NCBI GenBank assembly: GCA_963716095.1
Contig: CAVQSV010000011.1
Location: 186,001-250,000, forward strand
DNA from: Sva-07 sp963716095
GTDB lineage: Bacteria > Actinomycetota > Acidimicrobiia > Acidimicrobiales > Ilumatobacteraceae
Length of the DNA: 64,000 nt
Direction: 5' to 3'
The notes beneath the pieces were generated by a model. That model ran no database searches and had not been told where the DNA came from. It was given only the letters and a program-made list of their open reading frames with translations. Positions within the stretch are counted from its first letter, which is position 1. Each line of letters starts with the position of its first letter. Made by a program: the position numbers and the translations under genes. This document shows positions 55,488-62,313 of the stretch, piece after piece.

Positions 55488-56218
55488 ACCTCGTCCAGCG
55501 ACGCTTCGCCGAGGTAGCTGGCTTCGAGCACGTGGCGATTCTCGGCCAGTTCTACCGAAGTACCGGAGAGCACCATCTCACCGTGGTTCAACACGTAGCC
55601 ACGATCGGCGACCTCGAGGGCCATGTGGACGTGTTGCTCGACGACGAGCACACCCACACCGGTCTGGTCAGCGATGTTCCGAACGATCGGCAACAGGCGT
55701 TCCACGATGATCGGTGCCAGTCCGAGACTCATCTCGTCGACGAGCAGGCACTTGGGATCGGACACCAACGCACGGGCCATCGCCAGCATCTGCTGCTCAC
55801 CTCCCGAGAGCAGCCCAGCCTGGCGCTTGCCCAACGGCTTGAGCGCCGGAAGGAGCTCCATCGCACGGTCGTGAGCCTCGCGCCGGGCGCTGCGCCCGCC
55901 GACGAGTCCCAGTCTGATGTTCTCGTCGACCGTCAGGCCGAAGAACAGTGAACGGTCCTCGGGGACGTGCGCGAGGCCGCGCCTGGCGACCAGATGCGCC
56001 TTGTGTCCGTCGACCGGTTCGCCGAGCACCTCGATCGACCCCTCGACGGGGGCCAGGAGGCCCGAGATCGTCAACAGTGTCGTGGTCTTGCCGGCGCCGT
56101 TCGGTCCGAGCAACGCCACGACCTCTCCTGGGGCCACCGACAGGCTGAGGTCACGCACCACGGGAATGCCCTCGTAGCCGGCATGCAGATTCCGGACGTC
56201 GATCAGCAGCTCGCTCAC
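55484..56218 (-). CDS. livF: Branched-chain amino acid-type ABC transporter ATPase
   Basis: 244 residues from GTG 56216-56218, which overlaps the livG stop (GTGA). Walker A LGPNGAGKTTTLLTI, Q-loop VPEDRSLFFGLTV, signature LLSGGEQQMLAMARALV, Walker B CLLVDEMSLGLAP and H-loop VEQHVHMAL are all intact. LivF-type ATPases drive uptake of branched amino acids or, in catabolic clusters, of aromatic acids and amides. No permease or binding-protein gene is present nearby. Confidence 0.92.
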   Translation of the reverse strand: MSELLIDVRNLHAGYEGIPVVRDLSLSVAPGEVVALLGPNGAGKTTTLLTISGLLAPVEGSIEVLGEPVDGHKAHLVARRGLAHVPEDRSLFFGLTVDENIRLGLVGGRSARREAHDRAMELLPALKPLGKRQAGLLSGGEQQMLAMARALVSDPKCLLVDEMSLGLAPIIVERLLPIVRNIADQTGVGVLVVEQHVHMALEVADRGYVLNHGEMVLSGTSVELAENRHVLEASYLGEASLDEV

Positions 56219-57048
56219 GTGGTCGCCTCCCGGTCGTCGGTCGTAACCGATGCAGGCGCTGCAGCGGTCGAGACGCCTTGGGCGGCTTGCGCCTCGCCGG
56301 CGGACTCGCCCAGGTAGGCCGAGATCACCGCCGGATCGGATCTCACCTGCGCCGGTGGGCCGTGGGCGATCACCTGGCCGAAGTCGAGCACGTAGATGTC
56401 GTCGCACACGTTGAGCACGAGGCCCATGTCGTGGTCGATGAGGAACAGGCTCACCCCCAGGTCGAGAAAGCCGCGAAGGTGACGACCGAGCAGTTGACTC
56501 TCCTGGGTGTCGAGTCCAGCGGCCGGCTCGTCGAGGAGCAACAGCTTCGGCTTCGCGGCCAACGCCCTGGCGACGCCGATCAACTTGCGCTGGCCGTGGC
56601 TGAGATCGCCAGGATGCGCATCGGCCAGCGAGGTGAGACCGAGCGCCTCGAGGGCCTCGTCGACCTGGTCCTGGAATGCAGCGGCGCCTCGACCCGGCAG
56701 CACGATGTCGGCGAGGAACGAGTACCACTTCGGCTTCTCGGCGGCGACGAGGAGGTTGTCGCGGACCGTCAGATCCTCGAAGAGCTCGAGTGACTGGAAC
56801 GTGCGCACCAAGCCCATCGCCGCGCGTTTGTCGGGACGGGTGTCGCCGAGGTCGACACCGTCGAATGACACCGTGCCCTCGCTGAGCGGCGTGAACCCGG
56901 TGATGGCGTCGATGAAGGTGGTCTTGCCCGCACCGTTCGGCCCGATCAACCCGACGAGCTTGCCCGTCTGGCAGTCGAGATCGATGTCGTCGTTGGCGTG
57001 AAGACCGCCGTAGCTGACGGTGAGTCCACGTGCCTCGAGCAGTGCCAT
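56215..57048 (-). CDS. livG: Branched-chain amino acid-type ABC transporter ATPase
   Basis: 277 residues. Walker A IGPNGAGKTTFIDAITG, Q-loop LVRTFQSLELFEDLTV, signature DLSHGQRKLIGVARALA (LSHGQ, a common LivG variant), Walker B LLLLDEPAAGLD and H-loop IDHDMGLV. An Ala/Thr-rich C-terminal tail of about 25 residues is extra. It starts the minus-strand run livG-livF-SDR-ABM, with a palindromic operator candidate 36 bp upstream of the ATG. Confidence 0.92.
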   Translation of the reverse strand: MALLEARGLTVSYGGLHANDDIDLDCQTGKLVGLIGPNGAGKTTFIDAITGFTPLSEGTVSFDGVDLGDTRPDKRAAMGLVRTFQSLELFEDLTVRDNLLVAAEKPKWYSFLADIVLPGRGAAAFQDQVDEALEALGLTSLADAHPGDLSHGQRKLIGVARALAAKPKLLLLDEPAAGLDTQESQLLGRHLRGFLDLGVSLFLIDHDMGLVLNVCDDIYVLDFGQVIAHGPPAQVRSDPAVISAYLGESAGEAQAAQGVSTAAAPASVTTDDREATT

Positions 57049-57084
57049 GTCAATTCACCTCAGCGTGGTCGGATGTCGAGGCGA

Positions 57085-57104
57085 AACTAACCGATCGGTT
57101 GGTT
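57085..57104. promoter_or_regulatory. Candidate TetR-type operator upstream of livG
   Basis: AACTAACCGATCGGTTGGTT, a 20-bp palindrome with one mismatched pair, in the 96-bp gap before livG. It resembles the site at 50176 and shares the ACCGA-CGGT core with a site at 59389. No regulator gene of the expected class lies in the window. Confidence 0.55.
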
Positions 57105-57144
57105 CGCCGACGGAATCGACCGGCGGTCACCGTGTCTGCTGACT

Positions 57145-58185
57145 TCATCGGGCCGCCGTGGGATCGACGAGCACCTTGGTCTGCTCACTCGTACCGCTTG
57201 CGAGATCGGCGAGGGCGCTCTCGAACCCGTCGAGGTCGACGGTGTTGGTGTGGAGAGGGTCGACGCGCACGCGGCCGTCGGCCATCATCCCCATCGCCAT
57301 CTCGAATTCGTCGTGGAGATACGCCAAGGACGACGTCACGGAGATCTCCTTGATCAGCCAGGCGCCAGGCGAGATGGTGGCATCGCTCTCCGCGAGCCCG
57401 ATCAGGCACATCGATCCGCCTCGCCGGGCGAGATCGACGGCGGATTGGACTGCGAACGGTCGTCCCACACATTCGTAGACGATGTCGGCACCGAGGCCGT
57501 GGGTGCGTTCCCGGATCGTCTGGTCGGCCTCGTCACCCGGCGCAACCGCAGTGTGGGCGCCGAGCTGCAGGGCGAGCTCGCGTCGCTGTTCGTTCGGTTC
57601 GACCACGATCACCTGCCCGGCGCCGCCGGCGCGAACCCACTGCATCGTGCCGAGGCCGATGGGGCCGGCTCCCTGGACGACGGCGATGTCGCCGAGACGC
57701 AACCCACTGGTGCGCACCGCATGGAACGCCACCGTGGTCGGCTCGACCTGGGCTGCCTGCGCATCGGTGAGTGCCGGGTCGGTCTTGACGATCCGCTGCG
57801 CCGCGACAGGGATCCGAGGTGCGAAACCGCCGTGCGGCGGCGCCAAGGCGTCGCGCCCCAGCGCCGACAGGAACGTGACCTCGCAACGGTCGGCCTGGCC
57901 GCGGTGGCAGGCCGTGCAGCGGCCGCACGCCGGGGCGACCCCGACGACGACCCGGTCGCCCTCGGTGAACGACGTGACGTCGCTGCCGACAGCCGACACG
58001 GTGCCCGACCACTCGTGGCCACAGATCGCCGGGTTGTACGGCCGGCCCGACTGATAGGCGTGCACGTCGGTACCGCAGATCCCGCAGAATGCGATGTCGA
58101 CGACCACTCCCTCCGGCGCCGGTGTCGGGTCGGGAAACTCTCGGAGCTCCACGGTGTCCTTGCCGGTGATCAGCGCTGCGAGCAT
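57145..58185 (-). CDS. Zinc-dependent alcohol dehydrogenase
   Basis: 346 residues, medium-chain dehydrogenase. Catalytic zinc motif FCGICGTDVH (about 33-42) with GHEWSGTV, structural zinc cysteines PACGRCTACHRGQADRCE (about 85-102), and Rossmann loop VVQGAGPIGLGTMQW (about 168). It resembles threonine/sorbitol-type dehydrogenases, but the substrate is open. It is upstream of the livG run on the same strand and divergent from the ABM gene at 58319. Confidence 0.92.
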   Translation of the reverse strand: MLAALITGKDTVELREFPDPTPAPEGVVVDIAFCGICGTDVHAYQSGRPYNPAICGHEWSGTVSAVGSDVTSFTEGDRVVVGVAPACGRCTACHRGQADRCEVTFLSALGRDALAPPHGGFAPRIPVAAQRIVKTDPALTDAQAAQVEPTTVAFHAVRTSGLRLGDIAVVQGAGPIGLGTMQWVRAGGAGQVIVVEPNEQRRELALQLGAHTAVAPGDEADQTIRERTHGLGADIVYECVGRPFAVQSAVDLARRGGSMCLIGLAESDATISPGAWLIKEISVTSSLAYLHDEFEMAMGMMADGRVRVDPLHTNTVDLDGFESALADLASGTSEQTKVLVDPTAAR

Positions 58186-58318
58186 CGAATCTCCCCTTGG
58201 TGGTACGCCCGACTCGTTCGGACGACGATCATCGTCGCCATACTGGCCAGCACATGCTCGCCCGAGCGAACCGGCGCAGCACCGTCACCGCACGTCAGAG
58301 CGCACACCAGGAGGTCCC

Positions 58319-58666
58319 ATGAGTCTCATTGCAGTCGAAGCAGCGATCACCGTCACCGACGCCGCCAACCGTCAGGCGCTCATCGAGAAGTCGGCCCCGA
58401 TTCAGAAAGCCACCCGAGACGACGAGCCCGGCTGCCTGGTCTACTGCTTCGCCGCCGACCCGTGTCAGGACGACCTGATCCAGGTGTACGAACTGTGGGA
58501 GTCCGAGGAGGCGCTGGAGGCACACTTCCAGCACCAGAACTACTTCGACATGCGCACGATGCTGGGCAAGGGCGGCCTCAAGGGTGCTGTGAGCCGCAAG
58601 CATCGCATCGACGCCACCGCCCCGGTGTATTCGCCCGAACACGTTCCCTCAGCATCGTTCGACTGA
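58319..58666 (+). CDS. Antibiotic biosynthesis monooxygenase (ABM) domain protein
   Basis: 115 residues with a near-perfect ribosome site (AGGAGGTCCC before ATG 58319). ABM fold: SLIAVEAAITVTDAANRQAL, GCLVYCFAADPCQDDLIQVY and LWESEEALEAHFQHQNYFDM. This is the third protein of this fold in the window. It is followed at once by a HAD-like gene that begins five bases after its stop. The function is unknown. Confidence 0.83.
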   Translation: MSLIAVEAAITVTDAANRQALIEKSAPIQKATRDDEPGCLVYCFAADPCQDDLIQVYELWESEEALEAHFQHQNYFDMRTMLGKGGLKGAVSRKHRIDATAPVYSPEHVPSASFD

Positions 58667-58671
58667 CCGCC

Positions 58672-59361
58672 GTGTCGGCCGGCGCGGTTCCCCCTGCCCA
58701 GGGCACTGGGAACCACGATGGGGGTGGGCGGGCGATCGAGGCGGTCGTCTTCGACTTCGGTGGGGTGCTGATCACGTCGATCAGGAACCAGCTGGGCAAC
58801 GTGGCCGAGTCGCACGGCGTGAGCGTGGACACCATGCTGCAAATCCTGCTCGGTCCGCACGACAGCGGCGACGCGCATCCGTGGCATCGCGCCGAACGCG
58901 GCGAGATCGCGGTCGCCGACATCCAAGTCGAGCTCGGACCATGGGCCGAACCACACGACGTGTCGCTGCGCGGCGACGAGATCGAGCGGCTGTTGGTCCC
59001 CGGCGGCTACACGGTGGTCGACGTGATGATCGACCGAGTCGCACGCCTCCGAACCGAGGGGTACCGCACCGGACTCCTGACCAACACGTTCGCCGAGTTC
59101 CGTCCCACGATGCAGCGCGACATCGACTTCGAGCTGTTCGACGCCGTGGTCGAGTCGTTTGCAGTCGGCAGCCGGAAGCCGGAACGAGCGATCTACGAAG
59201 CGACAAGGGACCGGCTCGGCGTCGACCACGAGTCGATCGTCTACCTCGACGACTTCGACCAGAACCTGATCGAGCCGGTGGCGCTCGGGTGGACCACCAT
59301 CCGGGTGGCTGACCACCGACGCGCGTTGGACGACCTCGACGAAGTGCTCCGACAACGGTGA
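58672..59361 (+). CDS. HAD-superfamily hydrolase
   Basis: 229 residues if it starts at GTG 58672. Motif I VVFDFGGVLITS, motif II LLTNTFAEF, motif III Lys in SRKPERAIY and motif IV VYLDDFDQNL identify a HAD phosphatase/dehalogenase-like protein of the epoxide-hydrolase-N type. The first 20 codons are unlike HAD proteins and read straight through a family B palindrome (58686-58714). Where the natural start should be (before IEAVVFDFGG) the codon is GCG. The start is therefore uncertain. Confidence 0.78.
   Translation: MSAGAVPPAQGTGNHDGGGRAIEAVVFDFGGVLITSIRNQLGNVAESHGVSVDTMLQILLGPHDSGDAHPWHRAERGEIAVADIQVELGPWAEPHDVSLRGDEIERLLVPGGYTVVDVMIDRVARLRTEGYRTGLLTNTFAEFRPTMQRDIDFELFDAVVESFAVGSRKPERAIYEATRDRLGVDHESIVYLDDFDQNLIEPVALGWTTIRVADHRRALDDLDEVLRQR
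58686..58714. repeat. Palindrome, family B copy 3, at the HAD gene start
   Basis: A 29-bp inverted repeat like those at 45781 and 45830 (GGTTCCCCCTGCCC / GGGCACTGGGAACC around A), with two inner mismatches. The right flank CGATGGG is shared with copy 2. It is the only copy lying within a predicted coding start. Confidence 0.85.
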
Positions 59362-59388
59362 CCGACGTCGTCCGGTGCGGTCGGTAAG

Positions 59389-59407
59389 TCACCGAACGGT
59401 CAATAAT
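59389..59407 (+). promoter_or_regulatory. Candidate operator and -10 region of the second Rieske gene
   Basis: TCACCGAACGGTCA (59389-59402) is an imperfect palindrome with the ACCGA-CGGT core seen at 57085. AATAAT follows at once and could be a -10 box close to ATG 59414, giving a very short leader. By eye only. Confidence 0.4.
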
Positions 59408-59413
59408 GGTGAG

Positions 59414-60819
59414 ATGACCGCTACCGATCAGCCTGCTGCCGACACCGGGGCGCGCTCCCCGGACCCACGTTCCAGGACTTGCTCGACGCCGACACGCACC
59501 CGGTTCCCGACGTCCTGCGTCTCGAGTCACCTCGCTACTTCGGCAGCGACGACATCCCGATCGAGCGCTACACCAGTCGAGAATGGCACCGGCGCGAAGT
59601 CGATCAGCTCTGGTCCAAGGTGTGGCAGTTCGCCTGCCGCGAGGAACACATCCCTGAGCCCGGTGACTACATCGTGTACGAGATCGCCGAGAAGTCGTAC
59701 CTCGTCGTCCGACAGGCTGATGGTTCGATCAAGTCGTTCCCCAACGCCTGCTTGCACCGAGGCCGCCAGCTCAAGGAGTACGACGGGCGCTGTTCGGAGA
59801 TCCGCTGCGCGTTCCACGGGTTCGCATGGGACCTGGCCGGCAACCTGTCTGACGTACCAGCAGCGTGGGACTTCCCGCACGTCGACCAGCGGCCTGACGA
59901 ATTCACACTGCCCGAATGCCAGGTCGGCACGTGGGCCGGCTTCGTGTTCATCAATCCCGACCCCGATGCCGGCTCGCTCGAAGACCACCTCGGCGAGATC
60001 ATCGAACAGTTCGAGGTGTGGGACCTCGGCAATCGGTACGTCGAGGCGCATGTGTCGCGTGTGATCAATGCCAACTGGAAGATCGCCCAGGAAGCCTTCT
60101 GCGAGGCCTACCACGTCAACGCCACCCACCCGCAGATCCTCACCTACCTCAGCGACGTCAACAGCCAGGTCGACGTGTGGGATCGCTGCTCACGGGTGAT
60201 CACGCCCGGTGGCTCGCCGAGCCCGCTGCTCGGCGACGTCGAGATCGACGAGCAGGAGATCTTGCGTGGGATGCTCGACGTCCGCGTCGATCAGGAGTCG
60301 CCGATCACGCTCGAAGAGGGACAGACCGCTCGGGCCGTGCTCGCCGGGATGTCGCGTGAACGATGGCGCCCCTCCGCAGGCGACATGGTCGACCAGATGA
60401 GCGACGCCGAGATGATGGACTCGATCGACTACACGGTGTTCCCGAACATGCACCCGTGGGGTGCGTTCAATCGCATCACCTATCGGTTCCGGCCCAATGG
60501 CGACGATCACCGCTCGTCGATCATGGAGGTGTTCTTCCTGTCGCCGTTCAGTGGCGAGCGTCCGCCGCCGGCCACGGAACGCAAGCTCGGCGTCGACGAT
60601 GCGTGGACGACCGCACCAGAGCTGGGCATGTTGGCCAAGGTGTTCGAGCAGGATGTCTTCAACATGGCCAAGGTGCAGAAGGGACTCGAGACGACCTGGA
60701 AGCCGGGAGCAACGTTCTCCAACTATCAAGAAGCCAAGATCCGTTGGATCCATCAGCTCCTCGGTGAGTTCGTGAGCGACACGACCGACACCCCGGTCAG
60801 CGTGGGGACCCGGTCATGA
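59414..60819 (+). CDS. Rieske non-heme iron oxygenase, large subunit (one-base deletion)
   Basis: About 468 residues. It starts MTATDQPAADTG; adding one G to the GGGG run near 59450 joins it to ALPGPTFQDLLDADTHPVPD and the rest. Rieske ligands are ACLHRGRQLK and RCAFHGFAWD; the iron site is EAFCEAYHVNATHPQ. PNMHPWGAFNRITYRFRPNG and a C-terminal ATFSNYQEAKIRWIHQLL follow. It resembles oxygenases that act on steroid, terpenoid or aromatic acids. It is coupled by ATGA to a 70-residue protein. The frameshift looks like a homopolymer error. Confidence 0.88.
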
Positions 60820-61028
60820 GGGGCATCATCCACCCGTTCACGGGCGCCTTGCACGAGCAGGACGGCGAGGGCAACATCCGCGTCACCCTCGATGGCAAGG
60901 AGGGGATCTTCGGCACCGACGGCCAGTGGATCTCCGGCGACCTACGCGAATGCGACCCTCAGCTGTGTGGTTGGGTCGGCGGCCCGATCATCGGCAACCA
61001 CCGAGTCACGTCACAGACGGATCACTGA
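60816..61028 (+). CDS. Small protein translated with the Rieske oxygenase
   Basis: 70 residues: MRGIIHPFTGALHEQDGEGN, then VTLDGKEGIFGTDGQWISG and CDPQLCGWVGGP. The ATG overlaps the oxygenase TGA (ATGA), so it is almost certainly expressed with it. Two cysteines and a glycine-rich beta-type pattern are visible; it is too short for a ferredoxin and lacks iron-sulfur spacing. I do not recognise the family. It may be an accessory or small-subunit-like partner (inference). Confidence 0.7.
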   Translation: MRGIIHPFTGALHEQDGEGNIRVTLDGKEGIFGTDGQWISGDLRECDPQLCGWVGGPIIGNHRVTSQTDH

Positions 61029-61054
61029 CCGCCGTCACCCGCTGACGTACCCGA

Positions 61055-61096
61055 GCGATGAGCCAAGTGGCCGCATCCGGTCCATTCGCTCATCGC
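61055..61096. repeat. Intergenic palindrome, family C copy 2
   Basis: A 42-bp imperfect inverted repeat: GCGATGAGCCAAGTGGCCG at the left, TTCGCTCATCGC at the right. It sits in the convergent gap after the 70-residue protein gene, 19 bp from copy 3, in the same orientation. Confidence 0.9.
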
Positions 61097-61115
61097 CTCA
61101 GGCGTTGACATCCCA

Positions 61116-61157
61116 GCGATGAGCCAAGTGGCCGTATGTGGTGCGTTCGCTCATCGC
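61116..61157. repeat. Intergenic palindrome, family C copy 3
   Basis: A 42-bp copy of the same element; it ends on the first base of the convergent nitroreductase stop codon. Arms and the AAGTGGCCG element are unchanged from copy 2 while the inner spacer differs. Confidence 0.9.
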
Positions 61158-61795
61158 TACGACCATTCGTTCCAGCGGATGAACTCCTCAGCCGGCGGGC
61201 GCTTGGCCGGCTTGAAGTCGGTGCCGATCGTGTACGCCACCGGGAAGAGTCCGGCCTGGCTGTAGTCGTCGTACGGAATGCCGAGCAGTTCGGCGACGTC
61301 ACGCTCGTTCGAGAGGTGCAGCGACGTCCACGCGGAACCGAGTCCCCGCTCGCGCAGCGCCAGCATGAAACTCCACACCGCGGGCAGGATGCCGCCCCAC
61401 CGCGACGCCTGGCGCCCGGATGGGGTTCCCTCATCCATCCGATCGGCGAGGAGCGGGATCACGTGGATGGGCACCTCGTGGAGGTGCGCAGCGAGGTGAC
61501 GCGCCGACTGGTTGACCCGGTCGGCCTGCGAGCCGGGCTCGGGTTCGGGCGCGCCGGCATAGGCAGCCTCGAAGTTGGCCCGATAGATGTCGGCGATCGC
61601 CTGGCGCTTTGCGGCGTCCTCGATGATCATCCAGCGCCACCGCATCGAATTCGAGCCGGTCGGCGACTGGTGCGCGATGTCGATGCACTCGATCAGCACA
61701 TCGCGAGGCACCGGCCGAGTGAGGTCGAGCCGCTTGCGGACGCTGCGTGTGGTGGTGAGCACTTCGTCGGCACTCAGTCCCAGTCGTTCACTCAT
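61157..61795 (-). CDS. Nitroreductase-family flavoprotein
   Basis: 212 residues from ATG 61793-61795 (MSERLGLSADEVLTTTRSVR). FMN-binding QSPTGSNSMRWRWMI and C-terminal IPYDDYSQAGLFPVAYTIG match the protein at 6653 closely; TIGTDFKPAKR is also shared. It overlaps the PPOX gene stop by ATGA, so it belongs to the P450-PPOX-nitroreductase operon. It probably reduces or oxidises an intermediate of the same pathway; the substrate is unknown. Confidence 0.85.
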   Translation of the reverse strand: MSERLGLSADEVLTTTRSVRKRLDLTRPVPRDVLIECIDIAHQSPTGSNSMRWRWMIIEDAAKRQAIADIYRANFEAAYAGAPEPEPGSQADRVNQSARHLAAHLHEVPIHVIPLLADRMDEGTPSGRQASRWGGILPAVWSFMLALRERGLGSAWTSLHLSNERDVAELLGIPYDDYSQAGLFPVAYTIGTDFKPAKRPPAEEFIRWNEWS

Positions 61796-62313
61796 GATGT
61801 CTCCTCCTGCTGTGCCTTCATCCACTCGGCGGTCGCCTTGCCCATCTTGCCGCCGTCGTAGCCGATTCGCTGGGTGGGCTCGACTTCGAGGATCACCCGT
61901 CGGGGCGAGTCGAGGAATTTCTCGAACACCTTGGCGCCCTCGACGTCGTCGCGGCGGATGGCTTTCGCCAAGGCTGGATAGAACCAGTCCTTGGTGGCCT
62001 GGTCGTCATGCACGGTGCACATCCCCTTGTAGGTCACCGTCTTGTTTCGGGCCATCTTCGAGCCGGTCGAGGTGACGACGATGCACACTCTCGGGTCTCG
62101 CTGCACGGCGCTGATGCGCGCCCGCTGACTCGATGCGGTGAGCCAGAACTTCCCGTCGACGTGCACGTACGACATGATCACGCCGACCGGCCAGCCCTCC
62201 TTGTTCGACCAGATGAACGTGCATTCGTTCTGGGCAGCCAGCATCTCGGCTTCGACGTCGTCGTCGAGGCCGTACACGGTGACATCCTCGTAGTTCTCGG
62301 GGTGTTCACTCAT
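61792..62313 (-). CDS. PPOX-class (pyridoxamine phosphate oxidase-like) flavin/F420-binding protein
   Basis: 173 residues of split-barrel fold: AQNECTFIWSNKEGWPVGVI, then MSYVHVDGKFWLTASSQRAR, VQRDPRVCIVV and KTVTYKGMCTVHDD. Actinobacterial members often use F420 or FMN to reduce small molecules. Its ATG overlaps the end of the P450 gene by eight bases, and its stop overlaps the nitroreductase start. It is the middle gene of a three-gene redox operon. Confidence 0.85.
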   Translation of the reverse strand: MSEHPENYEDVTVYGLDDDVEAEMLAAQNECTFIWSNKEGWPVGVIMSYVHVDGKFWLTASSQRARISAVQRDPRVCIVVTSTGSKMARNKTVTYKGMCTVHDDQATKDWFYPALAKAIRRDDVEGAKVFEKFLDSPRRVILEVEPTQRIGYDGGKMGKATAEWMKAQQEETS

